IMG/VR virus record: IMGVR_UViG_3300044655_000842
Span: 1 to 37,899 of that record
Direction: 5' to 3' (one strand)
Length of the DNA stretch: 37,899 nt
Source of the DNA: a virus
Shown here: piece after piece, positions 21,634-30,795 of the stretch
Layout of the letters: each line of letters starts with the position of its first letter
How positions within the stretch are numbered: the first letter of the stretch is position 1
Notes under the pieces: generated by a model
The model's input: only the letters and a program-made list of their open reading frames with translations
The model's database searches: none
Told to the model about the DNA's origin: nothing
Translations under genes and position numbers: made by a program

Positions 21634-23081
21634 TAAAACTCGGAAGTTCTGGCAGCCTTTGCAGCGGTTATACCCGCAGCCCGTTTAGCCGCTTCTTCTT
21701 CAGCCTTACGTTTAGCCTCAGCGGCTGCTTTTGCAGCCTCATCTTCGGTTTTAGTATCTTTAGTAGTTGTAGTTTTATCTTCAGGACCATATTTAGCCAA
21801 TGTTTCTGCACGTATAGCCGCAGCCCTATCTTCCATATCTCGTTGTCTAGCATAGACAGATTCTTGGGCTTGCGCACGTTGCAATGCGATATCTTGCAAA
21901 CGTTTATTCAAATCAGCCTGCATACCAGCCTTAATACGTGGTTCTTGACCAGCCAACCCTTGAAGCGCAGCAGTAGTAGCACCAGTAGCAGCACGTTTGC
22001 TGGCAACATCAAAGTTTTGTTGACCAATATTTAATTGATTAGCAGCCCATTTGCCTAAATCGGAAGTGCTAGTGGCAAACTGTTTAGCAAAATCGCTAAC
22101 AGCCTGAACCTCGCCAGTGCCAGCACCCTGAGATTGTAATGCAGCCAACAAAGGATTTGTTGGCGCTTCCAATGTCGTAATAGGAACATTTTGATATGCA
22201 ACACTATCAACAAATGACTTAAGGAAATCTTCACCTGCACCTTTAACCTGTCCACGTGCTGTTTCAAAATCCTTGCTAAGCAAATCTAGTTGTGTGGCAA
22301 ATTCATCATTTGCCATTTGACTCATTGGGTCATAAAGTTCTTTAATGCGTTGCAAACCTTCTAATGTTCGTTTACCAGCAGCCGATTCAAAAACTTGTGC
22401 AGCAGCCTCACCGCCACGTATACCACGAACACGTGCAACTGCCTCAAGTGCATCCTGTCTTGCAGCAGCACGATTTTCGGCATCAATGACAAATTGATTT
22501 TGACGGTTTTCTTGCGCTAATTGAAATTCACGGTCACGTTTTTCTTTAGCCAAAGCATCCAAACGTTCTTGCGCACGTGCGGCAGCAGCACTGCCAGCAG
22601 CAGCCCTAGACAAAGCCAACTGTGCCTCACGGTACTTGTCCTCACGTGCATTTTCTTCCGCACGAACCCTATCTTGGTAGACTCTATCAGCAATTTCTTT
22701 TGCACGAGCGGCAGCATTTTCTCTTTCAACTTGTTTATCATTTAAATATGTTTGAATTGGCAACAATTTTGCTGTATACCAAGCCGCACTTGGTTCAGAA
22801 CTAGTTGCTTCTCTATATGCTTTTGCTGCATCATCAATTTTTGCTATTTCTTTATTTAAATCAAAACCACCAGTTGAACCAGTAGAAGTAACATTAATCG
22901 GTGTTTTAACTACAGGCGGCAAAGTTGTACCAGTAGTAGTAGTCGGCGCTACCGTTGTTGTAGTTTTTGGTGTTGTCGTTGCTGTAGAAGGTACTGTAGT
23001 TGTTGTTGTTCCACTAGGAGTAGACCCATCTTGAGTCACTAATACCCATGTACCTTTTTGATAATCAAATCTAAACGACAT
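21633..23081 (-). CDS. Coiled-coil virion protein with Thr-rich segment
   Basis: A 482-residue protein. Residues ~18-65 are a Thr/Pro-rich low-complexity stretch that probably acts as a flexible linker. From about 80 on it is mostly helical, with long Ala/Glu/Arg-rich coiled coils (ENAAARAKEIADRVYQDRVR and onward) and a Lys/Ala-rich C-terminus. Such composition and the place next to the giant protein suggest an internal core or ejection protein like those of T7. No family was recognised. Thr-rich runs are typical of actinobacterial secreted proteins. Confidence 0.6.
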   Translation of the reverse strand: MSFRFDYQKGTWVLVTQDGSTPSGTTTTTVPSTATTTPKTTTTVAPTTTTGTTLPPVVKTPINVTSTGSTGGFDLNKEIAKIDDAAKAYREATSSEPSAAWYTAKLLPIQTYLNDKQVERENAAARAKEIADRVYQDRVRAEENAREDKYREAQLALSRAAAGSAAAARAQERLDALAKEKRDREFQLAQENRQNQFVIDAENRAAARQDALEAVARVRGIRGGEAAAQVFESAAGKRTLEGLQRIKELYDPMSQMANDEFATQLDLLSKDFETARGQVKGAGEDFLKSFVDSVAYQNVPITTLEAPTNPLLAALQSQGAGTGEVQAVSDFAKQFATSTSDLGKWAANQLNIGQQNFDVASKRAATGATTAALQGLAGQEPRIKAGMQADLNKRLQDIALQRAQAQESVYARQRDMEDRAAAIRAETLAKYGPEDKTTTTKDTKTEDEAAKAAAEAKRKAEEEAAKRAAGITAAKAARTSEF

Positions 23082-23089
23082 AATACCCC

Positions 23090-23527
23090 CTAGTAGGCAG
23101 CATACTGCTTAAGAGCAGTAGCCGAACTAATAATATCTCTTTGTTTCTGTAAACGTAACTGTGCTAAATAATCCTCAAGGTCAGCCTGCGACTGTGCCTC
23201 ACTCATAGCGATACGGTTCTGTTCATCTTGTAACATTTGTGTTTCATCAGCAAGCGCACGTTGCATGTCTGCAGCATAACGTTCCAAACCTTTGCGTTGA
23301 ATACCTGAAGCCACAGCAGGACCAGCCAAACCACGCTGACCGTAGCCAGCCATTTTGGGACGGAAACCTTCAGTAAGTTTACGTGTCAAATCCGCTATAT
23401 TGCGTGTGCCACGTTGCTGCCCAAGAAACGCAGCCTGTTGATTTGCTATGGATGTTGCGGAACGGCGTTTACGTGCAGACGCTTCAGCCATTCCGTAATC
23501 ACCGTAATATGCGTCTATCATTGACAT
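23090..23527 (-). CDS. Small helical virion protein
   Basis: A 145-residue Ala/Gln/Arg-rich helical protein (MSMIDAYYGDYGMAEASARK at the start; a long helix at ~80-135). A turn region GYGQRGLAGPAVASG lies at about 60-75. It sits between the nozzle-type genes and the coiled-coil protein, 8 bp before the latter. It is probably a small internal virion protein like those preceding ejection proteins in podoviruses. The function is inferred from position. Confidence 0.55.
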   Translation of the reverse strand: MSMIDAYYGDYGMAEASARKRRSATSIANQQAAFLGQQRGTRNIADLTRKLTEGFRPKMAGYGQRGLAGPAVASGIQRKGLERYAADMQRALADETQMLQDEQNRIAMSEAQSQADLEDYLAQLRLQKQRDIISSATALKQYAAY

Positions 23528-23531
23528 AATG

Positions 23532-23675
23532 TTACCTAGTTGCTTTCAACTGTTTTAGTTCATCTATTTCTTTTTGTAAACGTTCTAGTTCAGCCTGAAG
23601 TGACACAAAAATGTTTTGTAAAACATTTTTGTCCACACTTGTCAGCAGAGACAGAGAGTTAACAGACCAAGCCAT
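23532..23675 (-). CDS. 47-aa coiled-coil protein
   Basis: ATG shares one base with the preceding stop (TAATG). The frame reads MAWSVNSLSLLTSVDKNVLQ and continues into a heptad-like helix (LQAELERLQKEIDELKQLK). It fills the 146-bp gap between its neighbours. It is probably a small trimerising or dimerising virion component. Confidence 0.6.
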   Translation of the reverse strand: MAWSVNSLSLLTSVDKNVLQNIFVSLQAELERLQKEIDELKQLKATR

Positions 23676-23971
23676 TAGCCAAATACCTGTGAACCTAACA
23701 CAACTTGCTCGCTGTCGCCAGTTATACTTGAACCAGATGCTGCTGCTGTTAAACGACCAGCAGCGTCAACCGTAATATTTGCTGTTGTATATACACCAGC
23801 AACTACGCCTGTTGTACTCATGGCTGTTGAGTTTATAGCGCCAGCGTCAATGTTTGTGCCTGCCGCTAAATTTTCACAGAAAGTTTTTATAGCAGAAAAG
23901 TTTGCGTTAACTTCTGATGCGATAGCGGCTGTGCCGTTAACAAAACTGTTTGGAATAGTAAGTGTAGCCAT
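23675..23971 (-). CDS. Short fibre-like structural protein
   Basis: A 98-residue protein beginning MATLTIPNSFVNGTAAIASE followed by VNANFSAIKTF, the pattern found at the N-termini of phage fibre proteins (a strand, then a helix 'INANF' repeat). The rest is Thr/Ala/Gly/Ser-rich beta sequence. It lies 2 bp after the 537-aa gene. It may be a short fibre or a fibre-attachment protein. Confidence 0.65.
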   Translation of the reverse strand: MATLTIPNSFVNGTAAIASEVNANFSAIKTFCENLAAGTNIDAGAINSTAMSTTGVVAGVYTTANITVDAAGRLTAAASGSSITGDSEQVVLGSQVFG

Positions 23972-23973
23972 TG

Positions 23974-25587
23974 TTATCCTTTAACCTGTCTAGGTTGATA
24001 TTTGTATCCGATGCTGTTAATACCCCACAACTGTCCCAATGGACCATTAAATTCTAATTGAACAGTTTGGGCTAAACCCAAATTGTTTCCAGTAATCAGC
24101 AAAGAACTAACAGCACCAGTGGACCAATTATCTCCCCAATTACTGGACCCCCAAACCATACCTAAGTTTATTGGAGATTGAACCAAATTGAACGTTCTAC
24201 GTTCATTACCTTCCGATTCATCAAAATCATGATAAACCTTGACACCAATAGTTTGAGTTGATGTAGATTGTTTAATAACAAACTCTGGGCGGCGAAACAT
24301 CTTACGTTGCGTATACGAACCAGCGTCAAACCATTTAGTGCGATATTTGCTGGTGTAGGAAATATCGCTGCCAGTAATATTATCAAATTCTTGGTCATAC
24401 ATGTCAACTCGCAAAATATAAGGCAAAGTTGGATGAGTCAATAAACGATATTCAACATTAGACGCATTATGCCAATTACATCCAGCAGTCAAACCCTTGC
24501 CGTCTGCAGTTGAAAACTGCATCCAAGAACCCCTAGCACCAATAGTCGGGTCATAAACAAAATTAACAGTACTATTGGTTGCAGTACCAGTTTTAGTGTA
24601 TGCTGCAGAAACCCACAGCCGTTGACCAATCCAACTCAAATGAAAACTGTCTTCAACACCAACAGTAATATAATTTAACTCAATAATTGGTCTAAGGTTT
24701 TCAAAAATGTCTGCAATACTAGAACCATTATAATAATATACTCCCTCAGGGTTAGAAAAGAAATACACGCCTTTGTCGCTGACAGCAAGATTATGTGGTG
24801 TATCAATACCAAGATTACTAGAAACTTCCACAATTTGAAAATTGTCGGAATCGTAACCAAACAAAGCAAAAATTGCGTTCGGTTTAAAAATAATTAACTG
24901 ACCAGCGACAGTAGCCAAACCAGTAATACGATTACCGCCAGCATTAATCTCAATATAATCATCCGAAGCCCAGTTCTCAGGCGCATTTTCCAACGACCAA
25001 TGCAAACGGTTCGGATAATCAACACCATTAATACGCACATTAGCCGCAAACATCTTATTAGCATGAACATGCAACAACTCCGCTGTTGGCATTTTACGTT
25101 CTGAAGTAGTTGGTGTAGTTTGCCAAGCATGAGGCGCAACACCACTCGCTGTCAATGCCGTAGCATAAGTACTAGCAGTATCCCAGACATATCCACCGTT
25201 GCCAGCGGTCCCAACAGCAATATAAAGTTTAGTACCCCATTGCGCAAAACTTGCGCCATGCGTACTAGTAACAACAATAGGATTACCAGCACTGTATTCC
25301 AACAAACTAAAATCAGAACCAGTAGACTGATAAATTCTAGTTTCTGTAGATAGCATTATGCGTGGTGTAGCACCATAAAACGGAAACAACGATTGTGGTG
25401 TCCAAGTACCAGAAACCGCTGTACTGTTAATGCGGCGCATACCACCACGACTAAACACACCACCTCTAGGGTCAATTTCAACATTCAACATATCAGGAGA
25501 TTCGTTATCAGCCAACTGAAACTGGTCGGCACGAAAGTTAAGCCCCCCAGTAAAATCTTTCAGTTCACGAACACGAACTCTAGCCAT
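23974..25587 (-). CDS. Tail nozzle/hub-type structural protein
   Basis: A 537-residue beta-rich protein. It starts MARVRVRELKDFTGGLNFRA, then a segment SPDMLNVEIDPRGGVFSRGG, the common beginning of podovirus tail proteins that continue the neck into a nozzle or tubular part. The body has repeated strands with Trp and Gly (GQLWGINSIGYKYQP at the end) that could form a beta-propeller. It overlaps the adaptor-like gene by 8 bp. The assignment is by start motif, size and position after capsid and adaptor genes. Confidence 0.65.
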   Translation of the reverse strand: MARVRVRELKDFTGGLNFRADQFQLADNESPDMLNVEIDPRGGVFSRGGMRRINSTAVSGTWTPQSLFPFYGATPRIMLSTETRIYQSTGSDFSLLEYSAGNPIVVTSTHGASFAQWGTKLYIAVGTAGNGGYVWDTASTYATALTASGVAPHAWQTTPTTSERKMPTAELLHVHANKMFAANVRINGVDYPNRLHWSLENAPENWASDDYIEINAGGNRITGLATVAGQLIIFKPNAIFALFGYDSDNFQIVEVSSNLGIDTPHNLAVSDKGVYFFSNPEGVYYYNGSSIADIFENLRPIIELNYITVGVEDSFHLSWIGQRLWVSAAYTKTGTATNSTVNFVYDPTIGARGSWMQFSTADGKGLTAGCNWHNASNVEYRLLTHPTLPYILRVDMYDQEFDNITGSDISYTSKYRTKWFDAGSYTQRKMFRRPEFVIKQSTSTQTIGVKVYHDFDESEGNERRTFNLVQSPINLGMVWGSSNWGDNWSTGAVSSLLITGNNLGLAQTVQLEFNGPLGQLWGINSIGYKYQPRQVKG

Positions 25588-26296
25588 TATCCGCTAAATC
25601 CTTACCCATGTTAAGCATCCAACCCTGAAAGGTTGGACGACCAGAAGTTTGCCCCTGAGACAAACGCAAATGCCCATGACTACTAGGTTTCATAATGTTT
25701 TCTTTAGCCAAGACAACACCTTCATCAAAAGCACGTTTATATTCCTGAGCCATAACCGTATCCTCAAGACGTTGATACACACGACTGCAAGCATAATACA
25801 CCAAAGGAAAATGCAAAGACGGACTAGCATCTACAGCACCACCACTAGTAACCCAATCAATCGGTTCACGATAAGCACGAACTTTCAAAGTACGAACATT
25901 GTTCGGTTTAGGAAACAAATGAATTTTGCCTTCCCAAATAGAATAAAACAACGGGTCACTAGAAGTATCATACGAACCAATATACGTGTTTTCCGCCATG
26001 TCATGTCCAACCATCTCTAAACGCAACCCAGTACCCGTAGGGTCAACAATAGAAATAATCTGACCAATAGGGTCAGCCGTGAAAGCACTAATGGTGTATT
26101 CTCGTTGCTCAGCAACAGTATTGAAAGTAAACGACTTTTCTAGGAAAGACCAGCGTTTCTCCATATCCAATATACGGTAGTATCCGTCACGGATATAAAC
26201 ATTTAATAACGAATCTGGTAGGTCTTCTGTGTCTAGGTCTGTGATGTCACGGATAGTTTGACGCAACGTTGTTGCGGTCATTGTTGCGTATGCCAT
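25580..26296 (-). CDS. Head-to-tail adaptor-like protein
   Basis: A 238-residue protein. The start (TATTLRQTIRDITDLDTEDL, then LLNVYIRDGYYRILDMEKRW) is the helical pattern of gp4/tail-tubular-A-type adaptors that bind beneath the portal; beta segments follow (EYTISAF, SIVDPTGTGLRLEM, KVRAYREPIDW). The C-terminal helix (ACSRVYQRLEDTVMAQEYKR) fits the same group. It lies after the 82-aa gene and overlaps the nozzle gene. Confidence 0.7.
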   Translation of the reverse strand: MAYATMTATTLRQTIRDITDLDTEDLPDSLLNVYIRDGYYRILDMEKRWSFLEKSFTFNTVAEQREYTISAFTADPIGQIISIVDPTGTGLRLEMVGHDMAENTYIGSYDTSSDPLFYSIWEGKIHLFPKPNNVRTLKVRAYREPIDWVTSGGAVDASPSLHFPLVYYACSRVYQRLEDTVMAQEYKRAFDEGVVLAKENIMKPSSHGHLRLSQGQTSGRPTFQGWMLNMGKDLADNG

Positions 26297-26298
26297 TG

Positions 26299-26547
26299 TT
26301 ACTCCTCTGAATCAATTTGTTCAGCCACTTCAGCCAAATTGACAGCCTGACGGTAATGCCCGACACATAGTTCTTGCCCCTTCATACGGTTAGCGCCACA
26401 AGTGTCGTCATTGCCCATACATTTGTTGCCCCGACCCAAGTATTCGCCGCTGGCAGCAGCCAACGGCGCATCAGCAACAGCGGAAAGCCTATAGTGGTCT
26501 ACTGGTTTGCCGTATAATGCGTATGTTGGGATTGAGTTGTTCATCAT
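26299..26547 (-). CDS. 82-aa zinc-binding protein
   Basis: It starts at tandem ATG codons 26547/26544. Cys43, Cys50, Cys61 and His64 (NKCMGNDDTC ... LCVGHY) form a likely C-x6-C-x10-C-x2-H metal site. A GGAAC-TATTA motif runs into the start codon. It lies in the head-tail gene group, 2 bp before the adaptor. It may be a small head or assembly protein; no function is established. Confidence 0.6.
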   Translation of the reverse strand: MMNNSIPTYALYGKPVDHYRLSAVADAPLAAASGEYLGRGNKCMGNDDTCGANRMKGQELCVGHYRQAVNLAEVAEQIDSEE

Positions 26548-26565
26548 AATATGGGTATCCGTTCC
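26547..26565 (-). promoter_or_regulatory. GGAAC-N9-TATTA junction motif
   Basis: The minus strand reads TAAGGAAC, 9 nt, TATTATG, where ATG is the start codon of the 82-aa gene and TAA is the stop of the 174-aa gene. TATTA overlaps the start codon, which argues against a plain -10 box for this gene. Confidence 0.45.
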
Positions 26566-27090
26566 TTAAGGTAATGTTGATAATACTTTTTCTAACATTT
26601 TACGACCATACTTGTTACCCACACTGGCTTTACGGGTCAAAGCACCGACAGGTTTAGTTACCCCTTTAGCAAGCAACCCCAAACCTTTCATTGCTGTAGC
26701 GCCACCTCTTTGAGTATATAACCAAGCATTTAAAAGGTCACCTTTAGTTCCTTTGCCAGTTAAAATATTTTCTAATTGATTTAACGGCAATAAAGACTCA
26801 CCTGCAAAAGATACTTTTTGACCATATTTATCTTCTGACCGTATAATTCCAGGACTTTTTTTATTCCATCTCAATAAATCAGCCAACTGTGCATCTAAAT
26901 TTTCTTTACCAAAACGAACAACACCAGACAAATTTATCATATCGTTAAATGGTCCAAAACCAGGTTTTGTTTCAATAATAGATTTAGTACGTTGTTCGTA
27001 CTCAAACCCTTTCGGGTCAGCAGCCATTTTAGCCAAATCCAACGCAGAATTAACCTTGCGCTTATAACGTTGGTTACGAGGAGTAACCAT
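26566..27090 (-). CDS. Hypothetical late protein, basic
   Basis: A 174-residue protein with basic N-terminus (MVTPRNQRYKRKVNSAL) and a Gly/Lys-rich C-terminus (KGLGLLAKGVTKPVGALTRK). The middle is mixed alpha/beta. It shares one base with the preceding 419-aa gene. It belongs to the group of three basic proteins downstream of the capsid gene. No family was recognised. Confidence 0.55.
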   Translation of the reverse strand: MVTPRNQRYKRKVNSALDLAKMAADPKGFEYEQRTKSIIETKPGFGPFNDMINLSGVVRFGKENLDAQLADLLRWNKKSPGIIRSEDKYGQKVSFAGESLLPLNQLENILTGKGTKGDLLNAWLYTQRGGATAMKGLGLLAKGVTKPVGALTRKASVGNKYGRKMLEKVLSTLP

Positions 27091-28349
27091 TACTTCCTCT
27101 TTGGTGCTTTAGAACCTTTTGATTGTTTTGCTCGGAACGCTGCCAAACGTGCATTAAGTTCCTCGGCAGTTTCCTGTCGCCTGCCAGAACGCAAAGGCAC
27201 ACTAGGTTTAACATTATAACCCTCGCCACCCTTGCCAAGAACTGCTCTTGCAGCAGCCACATCAGCAGATGTGGTCAATTTAACATTCTTAAGTTCCTCA
27301 GCAGTATACTTTCTTGCCGACACAGACAAAGGTTTAACCTTCGGACGTTTCGCTGCATTTGCGTCCTGCGCCGCAACAAGTTTACGTTCAGAAGCCAAAG
27401 CAGACAAACGCTTCTCCCTAGCCTTAGCAGACTCAGGACCCTTAACCTTAGGACCAGTTGAAGTACCAGTACCTCTGTTACGGGCAGCGTCAGCACGTTT
27501 ACGTTCCAAAGCCTCAAGACGCATATTTGTTTCTTTGTCCTGACGAACCTGATAATCTCTACGAGAATCTTTAGGTTCAGCACCTTTTCTAACTCTATCC
27601 TTTTTGGCACGGAAAGCCATTCTGCCAGCCTCAGTATCCAACTCCTCTGGAGTCATCTTACCCAAATTCTTTAACCTAGTATCAACACCCCTAGATAGTT
27701 TATCCAAGTTTCTTTCAGCAAAAGACTTGATTTCTGATTCAACATTCTTGCGAAGCGATTTAACTTGCGCAGGACTAAGTTTACGACCATCCTTCTGATA
27801 TAGTTGAATAAGTTTATAAGCCTCTATGTTAACCTGTTTATCTAACATGCCACCTTGGTTTGCCAATAAACGAGTCTTAAAATCAACCGAGTTCATTTTC
27901 TTTGTCAAAGCATTACTAATCAAAGGATAACCTTGTTGACGCATCATCTGCGGAGTCATCCTTGTTTCAACCTTGCTTTTTTCCTTATTGAGGAATCGTT
28001 CTCGGTTTGCTTTCTTTTGTGCTGCTTTATCTGCTGCTCTTTTATCAGCACCCATAGCACGGCGTTCAGCATCAGCCTGCTGGTTAGCCAAACGGCGTTC
28101 CGCCTTAGTCATCGGTTTAGAAGCAGGCTTACTTGGTTTGGGGCTTACTGTCTTTGCTGTTTTGCTACTAACCTTAGGTTTTCCACCTTTGCCTAAAGCC
28201 TTTTGAACAGCAGATTTTGCTGTGCTGGCAAGTTTGCCAGCATCATCTGCAACATTTCTTGCAGCAGAGACAGCAGGTTTGCGGGCTTCTAAAAGTCGTT
28301 GAACAATAGCCTTGGCGATATCGTCCGCAGAAGAACCACCTCTAGCCAT
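27090..28349 (-). CDS. Long Lys/Arg/Ala-rich virion-associated protein
   Basis: A 419-residue, very basic and mostly helical protein with low-complexity Lys-Pro-Ser segments (KVSSKTAKTVSPKPSKPASK, ~59-78) and long charged helices (residues ~80-140 and 260-350). Sequences of the type ERRLANQQADAERRA also occur in the next gene upstream (EREARRQANRDNWAK), so the two may be related. High positive charge suits neutralising DNA inside the head or binding it during packaging. No enzyme motif is visible. It overlaps both neighbours by one base. Confidence 0.55.
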   Translation of the reverse strand: MARGGSSADDIAKAIVQRLLEARKPAVSAARNVADDAGKLASTAKSAVQKALGKGGKPKVSSKTAKTVSPKPSKPASKPMTKAERRLANQQADAERRAMGADKRAADKAAQKKANRERFLNKEKSKVETRMTPQMMRQQGYPLISNALTKKMNSVDFKTRLLANQGGMLDKQVNIEAYKLIQLYQKDGRKLSPAQVKSLRKNVESEIKSFAERNLDKLSRGVDTRLKNLGKMTPEELDTEAGRMAFRAKKDRVRKGAEPKDSRRDYQVRQDKETNMRLEALERKRADAARNRGTGTSTGPKVKGPESAKAREKRLSALASERKLVAAQDANAAKRPKVKPLSVSARKYTAEELKNVKLTTSADVAAARAVLGKGGEGYNVKPSVPLRSGRRQETAEELNARLAAFRAKQSKGSKAPKRK

Positions 28350-28912
28350 TACTTTTTATCCTTTTTGTTTTTGTTGCGACCTTTTGATGTTGCTTTGCGA
28401 GCCTCAACAATATTTCCACCATATTTTTCTTCTAAAGTTGCAGCCCACTTAGCCCTGTTTGCCGCTTTGCGTTCTTCACGTTCAATGGCTTTCATTTTGT
28501 TGTATGCTTCACGTTCTTTAGCCCAATTGTCACGATTGGCTTGACGGCGGGCTTCACGTTCCATTTTATCAGCCGAACCTGATTTGCTACGTTTGGCTTT
28601 AATATTATCAACACGAGCCCATTCTTCTTGCATTAAAGTTTCCATACGTGCTTTAGCCTCAGCCTTTGAAGCACCTGGTTTTAATGGCGGTATATCTTGA
28701 CTAGCGGGTTTGCTTTTAGGTGGATTCTTGGGCAACTTAGGTTTTGCTGGTTTTGCTGGTTTCGCTGCTTTACCAGTCATCTCAGACATAATCTTTGAGA
28801 TGTCATCAGCCAAATTGCCACCAGCCTTAGCAACATCATCCAACACACCTGATTTTTTCAGGTTTTGCATGACTGCTTTTAAAATTTTGTCTGGGTCTGG
28901 GACCTTTGGCAT
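28349..28912 (-). CDS. Basic helical protein downstream of capsid gene
   Basis: A 187-residue protein. The N-terminal 45 residues are an ordinary helical region (DKILKAVMQNLKKSGVLDDV). A KPAKPAKPK type Lys-Pro linker follows at about 52-70. The rest is a charged helix (ARMETLMQEEWARVDNIKAK and onward) with a Lys-rich tail. It follows the capsid gene after a terminator-like hairpin and resembles its downstream neighbour in composition. The function is unknown; an internal head protein is possible. Confidence 0.55.
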   Translation of the reverse strand: MPKVPDPDKILKAVMQNLKKSGVLDDVAKAGGNLADDISKIMSEMTGKAAKPAKPAKPKLPKNPPKSKPASQDIPPLKPGASKAEAKARMETLMQEEWARVDNIKAKRSKSGSADKMEREARRQANRDNWAKEREAYNKMKAIEREERKAANRAKWAATLEEKYGGNIVEARKATSKGRNKNKKDKK

Positions 28913-28932
28913 AAAACTCCTATAAAATGAAA

Positions 28933-28961
28933 ATGGTAGGGGGCTTTTTTCCCCCTACCAT
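28933..28961 (-). terminator. Strong hairpin after the major capsid gene
   Basis: ATGGTAGGGGG (28933-28943) pairs perfectly with CCCCCTACCAT (28951-28961), 11 bp, with a 7-nt loop. On the minus strand it lies 37 nt after the capsid stop and is followed by TTTTCATTTT. It probably terminates part of the transcripts so that capsid mRNA is more abundant than that of the genes below it. Confidence 0.7.
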
Positions 28962-28997
28962 ATCACGGGTTGTTCCCAACCCACAACATAAACGCTA

Positions 28998-29936
28998 TTA
29001 AGCGGTTTTTGCTGTAAGTTTGCCTTGCTTCTTTGCGTTGCGGCAAGTGAGGTTGCCGTAGCACATAATCAAAGCATAACGTGCATCCAAGTTTTCTGGG
29101 CGCACGAACTCTGTTTGCTGGAACCACTTACCTGAGTGACCAACAAGAGTGAGGTACTTGCTGTTGATGAAGTACATTACACCAGCGGTGCAACTTACGT
29201 CAAACACTACAGGTGCAGCCTTGAACAGAAGGTTCTGGAAACCAGCATCTGCTGTCTTGGCATCTGTGTAGCGCAATTGTGGTTGCAACAAAGCCTCGTA
29301 CTTTTCAAACAATGTTTGAGTTGTAAGCACTAGGTCTGGGTGGTCGTTACCAACCGACACCGTGTTGTATGCTGTAGCCATCTGAGCGATAGTCAAAGCA
29401 CCTGCGGTGTTTTCTTCGTATGAACGCCAGTACTCGTTACCAGCAGTTGCACGGTTGATGTTACCGACAGTTCCTGAAGCCTCAACGATGTTGCCGAGAC
29501 CGTTCCAGTCTTTGCCGCTGTTGCCAGTTCCGTCTGCGTAGAACATGTCGTTGAAACCTTCACGCATTGACTCCTCAGCCTGCATGATTTTGGCTTCCAA
29601 CAAGTTGATGATTTCTTGTTCACCGTTGTTCTTTGCTTCCTCAATACCGCTAATTGCAATTGATGCAGCGTACTGCTTCCAATCGTATTCAGCAGCAGTG
29701 ATGCCTGTTTGTGCTGTCAACGAGATGGTGTCGTAACCTGAGTACGAAGCCACTGTTGTGTTCTGTCCGTAAATAAGTGGCTCAACAATTTTTGTGCCAC
29801 CGTTAAGCATACGGATGCGACCCTTTGACATAAGGTGGTTTGTCAGAACTCGGTCTGAGAACACGTTATCTGTCAATTGGTCACGATAATTTGCGAGCGT
29901 TGTTGAAAGCAACGCATCAAAGTTTACGTTAGACAT
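28998..29936 (-). CDS. Major capsid protein
   Basis: A 312-residue protein of the usual size for an HK97-fold capsid subunit without a long propeptide. The N-terminal arm is MSNVNFDALLSTTLANYRDQ; ISGIEEAKNNGEQEIINLLEAKI forms the long spine helix; NDMFYADGTGNSGKDWNGLG fits the region after it; the C-terminal part has beta segments and WFQQTEFVRPENLDARYALI. Gene order portal, scaffold, capsid and the following strong hairpin both support the call. A GGAT-type ribosome site precedes ATG. Confidence 0.85.
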   Translation of the reverse strand: MSNVNFDALLSTTLANYRDQLTDNVFSDRVLTNHLMSKGRIRMLNGGTKIVEPLIYGQNTTVASYSGYDTISLTAQTGITAAEYDWKQYAASIAISGIEEAKNNGEQEIINLLEAKIMQAEESMREGFNDMFYADGTGNSGKDWNGLGNIVEASGTVGNINRATAGNEYWRSYEENTAGALTIAQMATAYNTVSVGNDHPDLVLTTQTLFEKYEALLQPQLRYTDAKTADAGFQNLLFKAAPVVFDVSCTAGVMYFINSKYLTLVGHSGKWFQQTEFVRPENLDARYALIMCYGNLTCRNAKKQGKLTAKTA

Positions 29937-29968
29937 TATAATCCTTTATAATAATAGTTGTTAAATGG

Positions 29969-30745
29969 TTAATTAGCACCCATTTGACGTTTGGCGGCAG
30001 CCCAAGCCTCGGAAACTGATTTAATTGGGGCAGCCTTGTCTGTCGTAGTAGAACTGGTAGCAGAGGAACCCCCTGAAACCACACTGGCAGCCCGTTTTGC
30101 TTCAAGCACACTTTCGTCTGCTTGCTTCAAACGTTCTTTCGCTGCCGTTTCTAACTTGGACTGTGCCACAATTTTATCAAAAGCCAATTGCTTATACACG
30201 CCTTCCAAATCGGTTGTATTCATACGCAAAGCGGATGACACAACTTCTTTTACATCAAAATCACTATACTTGTTTTGCAAACCCGCAATTTCTTTTTCAA
30301 TTTGTTGCTGATTTTGAAATTCCTCAAATGACGCTACACGTTTATCAAGTTCACGAATCTTACGTTCCTCTGGGGTCAAAGATTCTTCATCTATCGGGTC
30401 AACCTGCGGTGCATTTTGTACACCATAATGTTGAGACAATAAACTGAGTGTCGCTGCTGGGTTATTCTCTAAAGCGGCTTGAAGTGTTGAAGCAAATTCT
30501 ATTTTTTCACGTTGCTGAGACAATTCTTGCGTTTTCCGAGTATAATCGGCTTGACGTTGATAACCTGCAATAGCCTCACTAAGTGGGACTTGCAATTCCT
30601 CTCCATCCAACTTTACTGGAACTCTATAGTTAGAGTATTCCTGCACGTTCAATGTAGGTGTATCGGGTGTTTCTGTGACTACACTATCAGATGTGGGTGA
30701 CCCTTCAACTGGTTCCGCTGACTGTGTTGCGATTTCATCGCTCAT
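29969..30745 (-). CDS. Scaffold protein
   Basis: A 258-residue acidic protein directly upstream of the capsid gene. The first ~45 residues are a disordered Glu/Ser/Thr segment, then a short beta unit (VPVKLDGEELQVPLSEAIAG), then a long Gln/Glu-rich helix (QADYTRKTQELSQQREKIEF), and at the end a Lys/Arg-rich tail (KSVSEAWAAAKRQMGAN) as used to bind capsid subunits. This arrangement is typical for phage scaffolds. There is no sign of a protease domain. Confidence 0.8.
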   Translation of the reverse strand: MSDEIATQSAEPVEGSPTSDSVVTETPDTPTLNVQEYSNYRVPVKLDGEELQVPLSEAIAGYQRQADYTRKTQELSQQREKIEFASTLQAALENNPAATLSLLSQHYGVQNAPQVDPIDEESLTPEERKIRELDKRVASFEEFQNQQQIEKEIAGLQNKYSDFDVKEVVSSALRMNTTDLEGVYKQLAFDKIVAQSKLETAAKERLKQADESVLEAKRAASVVSGGSSATSSTTTDKAAPIKSVSEAWAAAKRQMGAN

Positions 30746-30774
30746 ATTTCTCCTAGAATCCGTAATGGTTGTTC

Positions 30775-30795
30775 TAATACTATTCTAGGCGTTCC
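30775..30795 (-). promoter_or_regulatory. GGAAC-N11-TATTA junction motif
   Basis: The minus strand reads TAGGGAAC, 11 nt, TATTAGAAC in the gap between portal and scaffold genes. It overlaps the first of three hairpins. Confidence 0.45.
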
